Assembly (NCBI RefSeq): GCF_030408835.1
Contig: NZ_CP047357.1
Span: 868,001-932,000, forward strand
Source: Corynebacterium freneyi
GTDB taxonomy: Bacteria > Actinomycetota > Actinomycetes > Mycobacteriales > Mycobacteriaceae
Length of the DNA stretch: 64,000 nt
Reading direction: 5' to 3'
The notes below the pieces were generated by a model. That model was not told the origin of the DNA. It did no database searches and saw nothing but the letters and a program-made list of their open reading frames with translations. A program made the position numbers and the translations under genes. This document shows, one piece after another, positions 17,550-26,708 of the stretch (position 1 is the stretch's first letter; each line of letters opens with the position of its first letter).

Positions 17550-18683
17550 TCACTCTTGCCAGGGGCGACCGACCTGCGCGACGACTCCCCTCGGGTTGGG
17601 GCGCTTCGCGACGGATGCCGCGCCGACGACGATGCCGTCGCGAACCACGACCGCCTCGTACGTGCCGGCGTCGACGTCGTCGGCGACCACGATCAGTTGG
17701 CCATGGTCGCCGGTCTCGCGCTGCACGCCGGCGCCGGGTGCGACCGCATCGACGACGTCGCCGACCGTGGTGATCCGCAGACCCGCCTGGACGCTCCAGC
17801 GTCGGGGCGGTGCCGGATCAATCGGATCGGGCGCGTCGACGTCGCCCGCATCGACCAGCACGCCCGTCGCCGCCCGGACCCCCGAGGCACGGGCCGACGC
17901 GAGATCCTCGTCGCGGCGACGGCGCTCGCCGATGCGCAGCGTCGAACAATCGCCGGCGGCATACAGTCCGGTTCGGGAGGTCCGGCCCAGGTGGTCGACC
18001 ACGATGCCGTCGTCGACGTCGAGGCCCAGCTGCTCCGCCAGCTCCGTGTCCGGTCGCACGCCGATCGCGACGACCGCCACGGCGTCCCCATCGGGCTCGG
18101 CCGCCCCGCCCAGGGCGAACTCCACGCCCCTCCGTTCGTGGACGCCGCGCAACCAGCGCGCCGCGTCGACGGGCAGCATCCGGCCCATGATCTCCGGGGC
18201 CAGGTCATGCACGCGCACCCGGTGGCCGGCGTCGATCAGGGAACTCGCCGTCTCCATCCCGAGCACTCCGGCACCGATGACCTCCACGCGGTCGCCGTCG
18301 CGAATCGACTCCCGCAGTCGCACCGCGTCGTCGGCGGTGCGCAGGAGGTGGGCGTCGTCAAGCGAGGCAATGGAGCGGGGCACGGCCCCGGTGGCGAGGA
18401 CCACGGGGCCGGTCAGCTCGGCACCGTCGGAGTCCCGGACGAGTTTTCCGCGCTTGACGACAATCCGGCCTCCGACATGCACCGTCACCCCGTCGGGTAC
18501 GGCCCCCAACCCATGGTCGGCAACCTCGGCGGTGCCGGCCAACAGGGACTTCGACACCTCCACCCGGTTGTATGGATGATGCGGCTCACCGGCGTGAAGG
18601 TCCACGGACCAGCCCGCGCGGGCGAGTTGCCGGGCGGCGGCCCAGCCCGCCGGGCCACCTCCGACGACGTGGGCGTGGGTCAC
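17550..18683 (-). CDS. rubB: Rubredoxin-NAD(+) reductase
   Basis: A 377-residue FAD/NAD flavoprotein. The FAD-binding [10 protein letters not shown] lies at residues 7-16, the NAD-binding [14 protein letters not shown] in the middle, ATGA before it and the second FAD motif [10 protein letters not shown] later. It passes electrons from NAD(P)H to rubredoxin for AlkB. The start is GTG at 18683, overlapping the rubredoxin stop (GTGA), so translation is coupled. The C-terminal third aligns poorly by eye with the usual reductase tail but keeps the length. Confidence 0.88.
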   Translation of the reverse strand: MTHAHVVGGGPAGWAAARQLARAGWSVDLHAGEPHHPYNRVEVSKSLLAGTAEVADHGLGAVPDGVTVHVGGRIVVKRGKLVRDSDGAELTGPVVLATGAVPRSIASLDDAHLLRTADDAVRLRESIRDGDRVEVIGAGVLGMETASSLIDAGHRVRVHDLAPEIMGRMLPVDAARWLRGVHERRGVEFALGGAAEPDGDAVAVVAIGVRPDTELAEQLGLDVDDGIVVDHLGRTSRTGLYAAGDCSTLRIGERRRRDEDLASARASGVRAATGVLVDAGDVDAPDPIDPAPPRRWSVQAGLRITTVGDVVDAVAPGAGVQRETGDHGQLIVVADDVDAGTYEAVVVRDGIVVGAASVAKRPNPRGVVAQVGRPWQE

Positions 18684-18856
18684 TGGGAGACCTCGACCAT
18701 CTCGAAGTCGGCCTTCGCCGCACCGCAGTCGGGGCAGGACCAATCATCGGGGATGTCGTCCCACCGGGTGCCCGGGGCGAAACCTTCCTCGGGCCAACCC
18801 TCGGCCTCGTCGTAGACGAAACCGCACTGCAGGCATTCGTAGACCTTGTACTCCAT
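18680..18856 (-). CDS. rubA: Rubredoxin
   Basis: A 58-residue rubredoxin with the two iron-binding knuckles CLQCG (residues 8-12) and CPDCG (about 41-45), and the typical [11 protein letters not shown] and [14 protein letters not shown] segments. It belongs to the AlkG2-like type, with no insertion between the cysteine pairs, that supports alkane hydroxylation. It lies 53 bases after alkB with an AAGGAG-type ribosome site, and its stop overlaps the reductase start. Confidence 0.96.
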   Translation of the reverse strand: MEYKVYECLQCGFVYDEAEGWPEEGFAPGTRWDDIPDDWSCPDCGAAKADFEMVEVSQ

Positions 18857-18909
18857 GGGTGTTCTCCTTCGGTGATCGGGAGGGGAGGATGAATGGTGGG
18901 GAAGAGGGG

Positions 18910-20175
18910 CTACCCGGCGTGGGCGGCCAGGGCCTTCTTCAGCTGCGGCAGCTTCGACGGGCGGACGTTGATGCGCTCGATTTCGCCCTCGGCGTGGGCG
19001 ATGACGCGATCGTCCATGACCGCACGCCAGAACGGCGGGATCATGGCGACGGCGATCATCGCGGCGTAACCGGACGGAAGGTTGCCGGCCTCGTCGAAGG
19101 AACGCAGCGTCTGGTAGCGGCGCGTCGGGTTGGCGTGGTGGTCGGAGTGGCGCTGCAGGTGGTACAGGAACACGTTCGTGACGATGTGGTCCGCGTTCCA
19201 CGAGTGGCGCGGCTGGCAGCGCTCGTAGCGGCCGTTGTCGAGCTTCTTGCGCAGCAGACCGTAGTGCTCGATGTAGTTGACCGACTCCAGGTAGAGGATG
19301 CCGGTCGCGCCCTGGAGGATGAGGTACGGCAGCACGATCCAGCCGAACGCCGCGGTCAGCGCCGCGTAGAGGACCAGCGACATCGCCCAGGCGTTGAGGA
19401 CGTCGTTGTCCGGGTGCCAGAAGCCGCGCTTCTTGCGGGCGGCGCGCTTCTTCTCCAGCTCGATCGAGTGGATCAGGCTGCCCCAGAAGCTGCGGAAGAC
19501 GAACAGGTAGATCGGCTCGCCCCAGCGCGCCGACGCCGGGTCCTCGGGTGTGGCGACGCGGACGTGGTGGCCGCGGTTGTGCTCGACGTAGAAGTGGCCG
19601 TACCAGGTCGGGGCGAGGGTGATCTTCGACAGCCAGCGTTCCAGCTGGTCCTTCTTGTGCCCCAGCTCGTGGGCGGTGTTGATGCCGATGCCGGAGGCGA
19701 CTCCGGCGGTCATGGCCAGGCCGATGGAGTCGAAGATGCTCAGGTCGCCGCGACCCCACAGGTAGGCGGCGGCGATGAGCGAACCGTACTGCAGCGGAAT
19801 GTAGGCGTACAGGGTCCACTGGTAGTACTTGTCGGCTTCGAGCCTGGCCATGACTTCATCAGGCGGATTCGAGCCGTCGTTGCCGATGAAGTAGTCCAGC
19901 AGCGGGATGACGATGAAGACGACGATCGGCCCGCCCCACCAGACCCAATCGATGGCCCAGCCGCTGAACCAGATTCCCAGCAACGAGCGAAGGCCCCAGG
20001 CGAGGAGCACGGCTGCCGCGGGGATGAGCCCGAGCAGCCACAGGTAGCGCTTCGGGTCGGTCCAGGAATACGGGTCGACGATGACTTCGGCGTCGGGGTC
20101 GGCCGCGACACGGCGCAGGCCCATCGCCTCGGTGCGGGTCCGCCGACGGCGGACCACATCGGGGTTGTGCGTCAT
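18910..20175 (-). CDS. alkB: Alkane 1-monooxygenase
   Basis: A 421-residue integral membrane di-iron hydroxylase that converts n-alkanes to 1-alkanols. All histidine boxes are intact: HELGHK (169-174), EHNRGHH (198-204), LQRHSDHH (340-347), plus the signature NYIEHYG (300-306). About six membrane helices are visible, starting [21 protein letters not shown] 20175 is chosen because AGGAGAG lies just upstream; an earlier in-frame ATG lacks this. It heads the operon with rubredoxin, reductase and TetR, so one transcript encodes the full three-component hydroxylase and its regulator. Confidence 0.96.
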   Translation of the reverse strand: MTHNPDVVRRRRTRTEAMGLRRVAADPDAEVIVDPYSWTDPKRYLWLLGLIPAAAVLLAWGLRSLLGIWFSGWAIDWVWWGGPIVVFIVIPLLDYFIGNDGSNPPDEVMARLEADKYYQWTLYAYIPLQYGSLIAAAYLWGRGDLSIFDSIGLAMTAGVASGIGINTAHELGHKKDQLERWLSKITLAPTWYGHFYVEHNRGHHVRVATPEDPASARWGEPIYLFVFRSFWGSLIHSIELEKKRAARKKRGFWHPDNDVLNAWAMSLVLYAALTAAFGWIVLPYLILQGATGILYLESVNYIEHYGLLRKKLDNGRYERCQPRHSWNADHIVTNVFLYHLQRHSDHHANPTRRYQTLRSFDEAGNLPSGYAAMIAVAMIPPFWRAVMDDRVIAHAEGEIERINVRPSKLPQLKKALAAHAG

Positions 20176-20233
20176 GGTTTCTCTCCTGCCTTCAATGGCG
20201 CCGACGGGCACTCGGCCGGATACCGGCGGTGAC

Positions 20234-20291
20234 CGCTATGAGACGGGGTGTCTCATAGCGACATAATGTGTGCTTTCGATCACAAAGTCAA
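20234..20291 (-). promoter_or_regulatory. alkB promoter with overlapping TetR-type operator
   Basis: On the minus strand, TTGACT (20291-20286) and CATTAT (20268-20263) are 17 bases apart and form a good sigma-A-type promoter. Immediately downstream lies a perfect palindrome with 11-base arms CGCTATGAGAC / GTCTCATAGCG (20234-20244 and 20250-20260, 5-base spacer), covering the expected transcription start. Its size suits a TetR dimer pair. The operator function is inferred. Confidence 0.7.
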
Positions 20292-20368
20292 CGGATTTTT
20301 CGAATTGCCGGCGAAACGCCGTTAGCTCTGAAGAAGTAGGAGTCGCCCCTGAACATGCAGGTGGAAGC

Positions 20369-20407
20369 AAAAAACGGCATGCGAAGTCGACTCGACTTCG
20401 CACGCCG
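20369..20407 (-). terminator. Rho-independent terminator of the DUF1877 gene
   Basis: A long near-perfect stem (CGGC.TGCGAAGTCGA, 20375-20390, with its complement at 20392-20407) is followed on the minus strand by six Ts (20374-20369). It stands 50 bases after the stop at 20456 and insulates the alkB promoter. Confidence 0.8.
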
Positions 20408-20455
20408 TGGCCATGTGCCGCCGCGCCGCCTCGCAGCGGAATTCGCGTGCGGGCT

Positions 20456-20935
20456 CTACGCGATGGTCACCAACACCGCGGACCCCGCATCGGCGGCGCC
20501 CCTGTAGAACGCGGCGAAATCGGAGAATCGACGTCGGAGATCCGCCGCGTCGTCGTCGGAAAGCGATGCGGCGACGCCGTTGTCGCCCATCCTCGCGTCG
20601 AAGTCGACGGTTTCCAGCGCATCGGCGATCTCGCCGACCCGCCCCGGCTCGAGCACCGACGTCAGCGGCTGGCGGCACACGCGCTCGCCGCCGAGGATCG
20701 ACTCGCCCAGCGGATCGCCGACGGTCTGCCCGTCGAGGGGATTGCCGGTCAGCGCCAGCAGCACGTTCTCCCAGGCGGTGTCCAGGTCAAACGCCGCGTG
20801 GTCGGCGATGGCCTCGAAATGTCCGAAAACCACCTCGCCCGTGGCGCGATCATCGCCGGCGTCCGCGAGCCCGCGCAGTTCCGCCACCTTGTCCTCGGCC
20901 AATCGCAGATACTCGGCGCACATTCCCATCGGCAT
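20456..20935 (-). CDS. DUF1877 (YfbM-like) family protein
   Basis: A 159-residue soluble protein beginning MPMGMCAEYLRLAEDKVAEL, with the family-like FDLDTAWENVLLALTG, ALETVDFDARM and the C-terminal AAFYRGAADAGSAVLVTI. YfbM-like proteins have no settled function. The ATG at 20935 has GGAGGAGG about 11 bases upstream. It is followed by a strong terminator, so it is transcribed alone. Confidence 0.7.
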   Translation of the reverse strand: MPMGMCAEYLRLAEDKVAELRGLADAGDDRATGEVVFGHFEAIADHAAFDLDTAWENVLLALTGNPLDGQTVGDPLGESILGGERVCRQPLTSVLEPGRVGEIADALETVDFDARMGDNGVAASLSDDDAADLRRRFSDFAAFYRGAADAGSAVLVTIA

Positions 20936-21089
20936 CGGTGGCCGCCTCCTCCGTCGGTAGATTCGCCACGCGGTGGCCCCGCGTCGCGGGCGTTGTTTCC
21001 GGGCCCCGATTGTAGGCGCATGGCGGTCTCCGTGGCATCGTCCGGGTTCGCGCAGATGGGACGATCGGGCACTGGCCAACCTACGAGAT

Positions 21090-21108
21090 TGAGGTATGCC
21101 AACCCTTA
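21090..21108 (+). promoter_or_regulatory. Candidate DtxR iron box before the HtaA-like gene
   Basis: TGAGGTATGCCAACCCTTA matches 13 of 19 positions of the DtxR consensus. It begins TGAGG like the known hmuO-type boxes and immediately precedes a TATCTATAT stretch that could serve as -10. Position and the haem-related product downstream raise its weight; binding is inferred. Confidence 0.4.
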
Positions 21109-21125
21109 TCTATATGATTGCGGCC

Positions 21126-22322
21126 ATGAAGATGATCGGAATGGCTCCGGCCGCATCCGCCGCGGATCGAATCCCGCTCGCCCGTACGGTCCGGGGGACC
21201 GCCCCCGGCGCCGGGAAAGCCGTGGCCATCCGCCGAACGCTCTTCGCGGGCGCGACCTCGGCGACCGCATTGGCCGTCGCCTCGATGATGGCCGCGGTGC
21301 CCGCCGCCGAGGCCCTGCCCGCGATCCCGGATTCGATCCCCGCGGCGATCGCGGATGGCGCGACCGGCTCGGACGGAATGCCCGGGGACGGTGCGCGCGA
21401 AACCGTCGCCGAACCGCGGGTGTCCGTGACCCGCGAAGACGGAACCCCCGTCACCGGTGCCGTGAGGCGCGGCGACGTGCTCCTCGTCCATGGCTCCGGC
21501 TTCGACCCGGGGGCCAATCGCGGCGGGTATCCCGTGCCCATCCCGCCCGGCATCCCCAATGGCGTGTACGTGCTGTATTCCGCGTTCCCCGACCAATGGA
21601 AACCGAGCGAAGGCGTCCCCGGCGAAGCCCGCGAGCATCCCCACGACCGGATGGCGTGGGTCATGCCAGACGGCACCCTCGACGCCGTTCCCGGAACCGG
21701 GGTGAACATGCGCCGCCAGCTCGCGCGCGTGTCCCAGCCCATGGCCGAGGACGGCACGTTCACCGCCCGCATCACCGTCGATCCGGCCGAGGCCCCGCCG
21801 GGCGAGAACTGGGGCGTCTACGTCTACCCCGCGGCCGGCTCGGTCAACGCCGCCGAAGAACTGTTCGTCCCGATCGACTATTCCGCGGAACCGGGCCCGA
21901 ATACGCCGCCCCCGTCGTCGCCGGATCTGCTCCTCGACGCCACCGCACCATCCCGGTTGGCGGGCATCGCAGGCGGTGGCGTCACCCCCAAAAAGGGCGC
22001 GGTCGCCGCAGACGACGGCCGCATCGGATTCACCCTGCACGAGGATTCCCGTGACCCGGAAACCGGTCATGGCACGGTGAAGTACCGCGGCACCGCCGAC
22101 ATCACCGCACGGTTCAGCATCGTCCACATGGTCATTCGCGACCCGTGGCTCGAGTTTTCCCCTCAGGGCACCTTCATCACCGCCGAGGTGTCGCGCGGGT
22201 ACGACGTCGGCCCCGATTCGGTGCGGCGCGTCCGCATCGCCCTGGTCACCGAGGGGCCCGAGGGGGCGGACGGCACCGGGACCATGCGGACCACCGTCGG
22301 CGACGTCGAGCGCGTCCGCTGA
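21126..22322 (+). CDS. Secreted protein with C-terminal HtaA-like haem-binding domain
   Basis: About 398 residues. A long basic leader is followed by a hydrophobic export segment (RRTLFAGATSATALAVASMM) and a likely cleavage after AEA. The middle (about 95-260) is a beta-rich module with GDVLLVHGSGFDPG and GVYVLYSAFPDQWKPSEG, as found next to HtaA domains in corynebacteria. The last 100 residues (GTVKYRGTADITARFSIVHM) resemble the second half of an HtaA domain. No C-terminal membrane anchor is seen, so it is probably free in the wall or medium. The start is uncertain: ATG 21126 is preferred because 21096 lies inside the putative iron box. Confidence 0.65.
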   Translation: MKMIGMAPAASAADRIPLARTVRGTAPGAGKAVAIRRTLFAGATSATALAVASMMAAVPAAEALPAIPDSIPAAIADGATGSDGMPGDGARETVAEPRVSVTREDGTPVTGAVRRGDVLLVHGSGFDPGANRGGYPVPIPPGIPNGVYVLYSAFPDQWKPSEGVPGEAREHPHDRMAWVMPDGTLDAVPGTGVNMRRQLARVSQPMAEDGTFTARITVDPAEAPPGENWGVYVYPAAGSVNAAEELFVPIDYSAEPGPNTPPPSSPDLLLDATAPSRLAGIAGGGVTPKKGAVAADDGRIGFTLHEDSRDPETGHGTVKYRGTADITARFSIVHMVIRDPWLEFSPQGTFITAEVSRGYDVGPDSVRRVRIALVTEGPEGADGTGTMRTTVGDVERVR

Positions 22323-22416
22323 CCGGCGTCTACGGCGTCCAGGGCGCCCCAGAGTTCGCGGACGAGGGGCCGTCGTGTCGGGCGGCGATGCCCGGCGGCG
22401 GCATCGGGATGCGGCG

Positions 22417-23619
22417 TCAGGATGCGCCGGAGGTGCCCGTGCCCGCCGTGGAACTCGTCGTCGACTCCGCGGCACCGTCGCGCGTCGCCGACGCCGGGGT
22501 GCACTCGCGGTAGCCGTCGGTCAGGGCGGTGAGCTGATCGGCGGTGTCCTGGCCCGCGACCTCGACGGCGGGGCGGGGGATGCCGTCGTAACCGATGAGC
22601 ATCGGCGTCCACTCGGCGTCGCTGACCAGCGGACCGTCGGCCTCCTCGTCGGACGCCGGGACGTCGATGGTGACGGTCAGGACGCCCGTGTGCCCGGCGG
22701 TGTCCCGATTGAGGTAGTAGACGAAGTTGCCGGTGCCGTAGTGAACGTAGGAGTTTCCCAGCCACCCGTGGCCGTTGACGCGGTGGGCGTGGGAGCCGAT
22801 GATGACGTCCGCGCCGGCCTTCTCCAGCGCCTTCGACGTGTCGATGGCCGGATCACCCGGGCAGTGGGCGGCCTCGACGCCCCAGTGCATCATCGTGACC
22901 ACCACGTCGTGGGTCTTCTTCGCCTTCTTGACTTCCGCGACGAGCCGATCGAGGCGCTCATCCGGCGCGGACGCCGCGATTCCGCCCGTGTTCTCGTCGG
23001 CGGACCTGTTGGCCAACGTCTCCTCGTACACCTGGCTGGCGCCGATGACGGCGACCTTCACGCCGTTGGCCTCCAGGGTGGCGGGGGCGTAGGCCTCGTC
23101 CTCGTCGCGGCCGATGCCGACGACGGGGATGGGGGAGTCGTCCTTCGCCGCGAACGTGTCCTCCGCGCCGGCGTCGCCGAAGTCGAAGGCGTGGTTGTTC
23201 GCCATGGTCACCGCGTCGACGCCCGCACCGGCGACCGCGTCGAGCGCAGAGGCCGGGGCGCGGAAGGTGAACGGCTTGCCGGGCCACGGGGATCCGCCCT
23301 CGGTGAGGGACGTCTCCATGTTGACCACCGACAGGTCCGCCGCACCCAGCGTCGACCGCAGCTCGGACAGCGAATCCTCGTCGTAGGCCAGCGGGCGCAG
23401 GTGGCTTTCGAACATCACGTCGCCGCCGAACGCCATGGTCAGACTCCGGGCGGGCACGTAGTCCTCCTGCGCTTCGTTTCCGCCACCGGTGCCGCAGGCG
23501 GCGGTGAAGGCGACGCCGGCCAGGGCGACGCCCGCCACCGTCGTTCGGGCAAACGTTGACGGCGTGGCGGAGGGGCGGTCGGTGCCCCGCATGAGGGCGC
23601 GGTGATCGAAGGCGGTCAT
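22417..23619 (-). CDS. CapA-family lipoprotein (poly-gamma-glutamate capsule-type phosphoesterase fold)
   Basis: A 400-residue protein. Export segment TTVAGVALAGVAFTAAC with lipobox Cys near 42. The CapA/metallophosphatase-like core follows: MAFGGDVMFESHLRP, LSVVNMETSLTEGG, VTMANNHAFDFGDAG, MMHWGVEAAHCPGD and IIGSHAHRVNGHG carry the conserved Asp, Asn and His residues. A Ser/Thr-rich tail ends the protein. CapA proteins act in polyglutamate capsule transport or wall anchoring. The start at 23619 is favoured by GATAAT ten bases upstream, implying an almost leaderless mRNA. Confidence 0.85.
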   Translation of the reverse strand: MTAFDHRALMRGTDRPSATPSTFARTTVAGVALAGVAFTAACGTGGGNEAQEDYVPARSLTMAFGGDVMFESHLRPLAYDEDSLSELRSTLGAADLSVVNMETSLTEGGSPWPGKPFTFRAPASALDAVAGAGVDAVTMANNHAFDFGDAGAEDTFAAKDDSPIPVVGIGRDEDEAYAPATLEANGVKVAVIGASQVYEETLANRSADENTGGIAASAPDERLDRLVAEVKKAKKTHDVVVTMMHWGVEAAHCPGDPAIDTSKALEKAGADVIIGSHAHRVNGHGWLGNSYVHYGTGNFVYYLNRDTAGHTGVLTVTIDVPASDEEADGPLVSDAEWTPMLIGYDGIPRPAVEVAGQDTADQLTALTDGYRECTPASATRDGAAESTTSSTAGTGTSGAS

Positions 23620-23698
23620 GGGCCCAGAGATTATCGCCCGGCCCGGTGCGGCCGCGAATTGGGGCGATCCATCGGCGACACCCGCGTGGCCTGGGCGT

Positions 23699-24775
23699 TC
23701 AGCGTTTGCGTCCGCGCAGCGTCCACACGATGCCGCCGGCGGTGAGAACCAATAGGGCGCCGGCGACCCAGTCGCCGACGGAGGCGGAAGGGTCGTCGGC
23801 CGATGCGGCGGCGGTCTGGCGGTGTTCGGCGGACGCGGGCACCAGTCGGTCATCCTCGACGACGAAATCGCCACGCGGTACAGGGGTGAACAATTCCTCG
23901 GCGACGTCGGTGGCGGTGGCGGCATCGCCGAGGACGTTGAGGGCCACGGCGAAGTCCTCGCCGTAGGAGGCGCTGGCGTTCATGGTGTTGCGCTTGTCCG
24001 CCCAGCCCCACTTGGTGCCGATGACGCCGGGCAGCACGTCGGTGCCGAAGTCCTGGGCGTAGCCGTCGGCGGCGATGGAGGCGGGGGCGGCCAACGCCGC
24101 GAGGACCGGGTCGTCGAAATTCCCGGCCTCCACTTTCGCGGCGAGGAAGGTGGCCACGTCGTGCATGGTGGTCGTCGACTTGCCCCAGGTACGGCCACCG
24201 GTGGTGTGCTCCAGGCCGTAGCGCTCGGCGACTTCGTCCATGGAATCGGGATAGGCCGAGTACAGCTGGGTGGTGATGCCGTCGCTGGAGGTTTGCAGCA
24301 TCTCCGTGGCCAGATCGCGGTGGGCGTCGGTGCCCTTGCGGTAGACGTGGTCGGCGATGAAGATCTTGCAGATCGACAGGCAGCTGCGCAGCTCGTCGGC
24401 GTTGTCGGAGTCGACTCGGAATCCGGTGGGCACGTGAACGTAGGACACCTGGGCCACGTAGTCCGTGTCGAACTTTCCGTGGGCGAGGACCGGAACGGGG
24501 ATGACGTCGCGCCGGGCGGGCCTGCGTTCCGACGAGCCGGGCGCCACGGACGCCGAGGTCGTGGTCGAGGATGTGGTCTTGGTGGGGGCCGGAGTCGACG
24601 TCGTGCTCGTCGGCCCGGTGGTCGAAGTCCGAGGAGATGTGGTGCCGGACGACGCCGTGGATGGCGCGGTGGAAGACCGGGGCGATTGGGCGGCGGCACC
24701 GGGGGCGACGAGCGCGATCGCCATCATCAAAGACAATGAGGCCGCGATGATCCGCTTCACAGGACCGCACACCAC
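23699..24775 (-). CDS. Membrane-anchored serine hydrolase of the class A beta-lactamase/DD-peptidase fold
   Basis: A 358-residue protein with signal peptide (SLSLMMAIALVAPGAAA), a Ser/Thr/Pro-rich linker (about 31-82), and a domain with SICK at 134-137 in the position of the active-site SxxK. DGITTQLYSAYPDS and GLEHTTGGRTWGKSTTTMHD resemble this fold. At the KTG site it reads TKWGW, so Thr is replaced by Trp. A membrane helix (about 332-350) and RGRKR end the protein. The extracellular role in peptidoglycan is inferred; the altered motif makes beta-lactamase activity unlikely. A GTG at 24760 is an alternative start. Confidence 0.68.
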   Translation of the reverse strand: MVCGPVKRIIAASLSLMMAIALVAPGAAAQSPRSSTAPSTASSGTTSPRTSTTGPTSTTSTPAPTKTTSSTTTSASVAPGSSERRPARRDVIPVPVLAHGKFDTDYVAQVSYVHVPTGFRVDSDNADELRSCLSICKIFIADHVYRKGTDAHRDLATEMLQTSSDGITTQLYSAYPDSMDEVAERYGLEHTTGGRTWGKSTTTMHDVATFLAAKVEAGNFDDPVLAALAAPASIAADGYAQDFGTDVLPGVIGTKWGWADKRNTMNASASYGEDFAVALNVLGDAATATDVAEELFTPVPRGDFVVEDDRLVPASAEHRQTAAASADDPSASVGDWVAGALLVLTAGGIVWTLRGRKR

Positions 24776-25045
24776 CCATCCGTGATCGTCGGCCGCTCGT
24801 CGGGCGGCTCGTCAACGTCGTCGGTTCCGCCGCAGTCGGCGTACGACGCACCAACTTTAGCCCCGCAGCCGAGTCCCGGCTCAATCTGATCCTCTGACGG
24901 GGTAACCCGCGCCCGGCGGAGATCGCCTTCGTCGAGGCGAAATCTCGGTCACCATGGAATGGGGCGGGTGGTCCCGAATGCCGAGGTCGCCGAATCCGTT
25001 CGTGCTTCGGGTTCCGAATCGACGTGGCGCGCCTATGGTGGACGC

Positions 25046-26086
25046 ATGAACAGTGCACGTACGCGTCCCCGTCGCTCCCGCGAGGTGGCCATCGGCGTGG
25101 CCGCGGCGGCGACTTTGGCCCTGACCGGTTGCGGCCAGCTGCCCGACGTCGGCCAACCCATCGACGCCGGTGCATCGGGTGGTGAAGGGACCGCGACGAG
25201 CGCCGACGAGGGCGGCCGCCCCAATCCCACGCTGTCGGAGACGGCGGAGCTGAAGAAGATCGACGCCTCGACGTTTCTTGACGCGAATCAGCCCGGGGTC
25301 CACTCGTTCCGCACCGACAACGGCCGGACCTGCATGTTCACCGAGAACGAGGCCACGTGCACGGGGACGGTGCCCGCAGATGCCCCGGCCGACGCATCAT
25401 CCGACGCGACGAATGCGGCGAAGGTGTCCTCGAAGGGCTCGCAGTACGCGATCTTCGAGGGGAACAACCTCAATCCCGGCACGCTGTATGCCGGCGAGTA
25501 CGTCGAACACGGGCGCGTGACGTGTTCCCATGTCGACGCGGACACCGTGTCGTGTTCGGTCGGCGACGACGGGTTCACTCTGACCGGGCCCGACGGCGAG
25601 ATCGCCCTGGAAGGAACGGTCATCTCCGATTCCGACGGCAATTCCGGTTCAGGTTCCTCGGACTCCTCCGCCGATTCCGGGGCCGATTCCGGTTCGGGCT
25701 CCTCCGACTCCTCCGATGACTCGGCGGGCTCCTCCGATTCGGGGTCGTCCGGGTACATCACCAGCGTGTCCACGAGTTCGGGGGTCGTGCGGGCGTCGAC
25801 GCCGGCGTGCGATTCCCGCGGCATCCTGATCCTGGAGTCGGTGGTCGTGCAGCCGGGAGTGGACACCGGGGAGGCCATCGCCACGTCGCTGGCGAAGCAC
25901 CCGGGCAGCGAGTTCACCATCCCGGGCGCCTGTCCGTCTCTGCGCGCCCAGCTCAATGGCGCGGACATTTACGCCGTGTACTTCGATTACGGCAAGGACT
26001 TCGACAGGCTGTGCAGCGCCGCGGCGAATGCCGGCGGTAACGCGCGCGTGCTCAGCAACCGCCACGAGTACGTCAGCCCCTGCTGA
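25046..26086 (+). CDS. Lipoprotein with Ser/Asp/Gly linker and conserved C-terminal domain
   Basis: A 346-residue protein. Lipobox LTGC with Cys 29 after a twin-arginine-like RPRRSREVAI leader. An N-terminal module (about 70-180) carries paired cysteines (RTCMFTENEATCTGT, RVTCSHVDADTVSCSV). Then comes a 45-residue Ser/Asp/Gly linker, and a C-terminal domain with ACDSRGILILESVVVQPG, PGACPSLRAQ and the final Cys, giving further disulfides. I recognise it as a cell-surface architecture but not its function. The upstream 24776-25045 interval holds no gene I can support. Confidence 0.75.
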   Translation: MNSARTRPRRSREVAIGVAAAATLALTGCGQLPDVGQPIDAGASGGEGTATSADEGGRPNPTLSETAELKKIDASTFLDANQPGVHSFRTDNGRTCMFTENEATCTGTVPADAPADASSDATNAAKVSSKGSQYAIFEGNNLNPGTLYAGEYVEHGRVTCSHVDADTVSCSVGDDGFTLTGPDGEIALEGTVISDSDGNSGSGSSDSSADSGADSGSGSSDSSDDSAGSSDSGSSGYITSVSTSSGVVRASTPACDSRGILILESVVVQPGVDTGEAIATSLAKHPGSEFTIPGACPSLRAQLNGADIYAVYFDYGKDFDRLCSAAANAGGNARVLSNRHEYVSPC

Positions 26087-26131
26087 GGAGGCCGCCGAGG
26101 AGGAACGTGCCGGCTGGCGTGCTTGCGCGTG

Positions 26132-26383
26132 TCAGGCGGTGAGCAGGCTGCGGTCGGCGTGCCGCTGGAGCCGCAGCCAGAGGCGGGCGTCGGTGCCCAG
26201 GAAGTCTCCGAGGCAGGCGGCGATTTCGTCGTCGACGCGGACGGTGCCGGCCAGAATGCCTTCGATCAGCGAGGCGGACAGCCCGGTCGCGTCGGAGAGC
26301 TGCTCGGCGTTCATGCCCAGCGGGGCGAGGAATCGGGTGCGCAGGATCTGGCCGGGCGTGGGGTCGTTCGTCGAAGGCGTCAT
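26132..26383 (-). CDS. HigA/VapI-type HTH antitoxin, no partner toxin visible
   Basis: An 83-residue protein with the HigA pattern: GQILRTRFLAPLGMNAEQLS, DATGLSASLIEGILAGTVRV, then LGTDARLWLRLQRHADRSLL. Such antitoxins normally follow a small HigB RNase gene. The 325 bases upstream (26384-26708) contain no HigB-like frame, so this looks like an orphan regulator. A palindrome lies 25 bases before the ATG. Confidence 0.8.
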   Translation of the reverse strand: MTPSTNDPTPGQILRTRFLAPLGMNAEQLSDATGLSASLIEGILAGTVRVDDEIAACLGDFLGTDARLWLRLQRHADRSLLTA

Positions 26384-26407
26384 GGGCGAACCATTCGGAT
26401 CGGTGGC

Positions 26408-26428
26408 GGTGCGACGTGGTGTCGCACC
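26408..26428. promoter_or_regulatory. Palindrome upstream of the HigA-like gene, likely autoregulatory operator
   Basis: GGTGCGAC and GTCGCACC (8-base arms, 5-base spacer) lie 25 bases upstream of the ATG at 26383. HigA dimers repress their own promoters through such dyads. The rest of the 26429-26708 interval shows no gene or other structure that I can support. Confidence 0.5.
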
Positions 26429-26708
26429 TGGTCGTTCGGGACGTGCGTGACGGGTTCGTCGACCGTGTCGTGTGATCCATGCGACATGGTTGGCAACGAA
26501 TCGGTAACGATCCCGCCTTTCGGGCGAAGTTAGTCGCCGCTGCGGTGGTTGTCACGGATTATTTTCCGGCCACCCTGTTACGGGTGTGACGGGGGTGCAA
26601 TGCGGGGGCGGCGGGGACACGTCGACGCCGCCAGGTGTCGCGTCGTAATCCGGCGTCAACGGTCGGACGCTTCCGTTCACCCGCGGTCCGGCGCCTTCCG
26701 GCACGCCC

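Noticed and set aside
23699..24775. Annotation as a class A beta-lactamase
   Set aside because: The KTG motif is altered and the protein is stalked and membrane-anchored; a resistance call is not supported.
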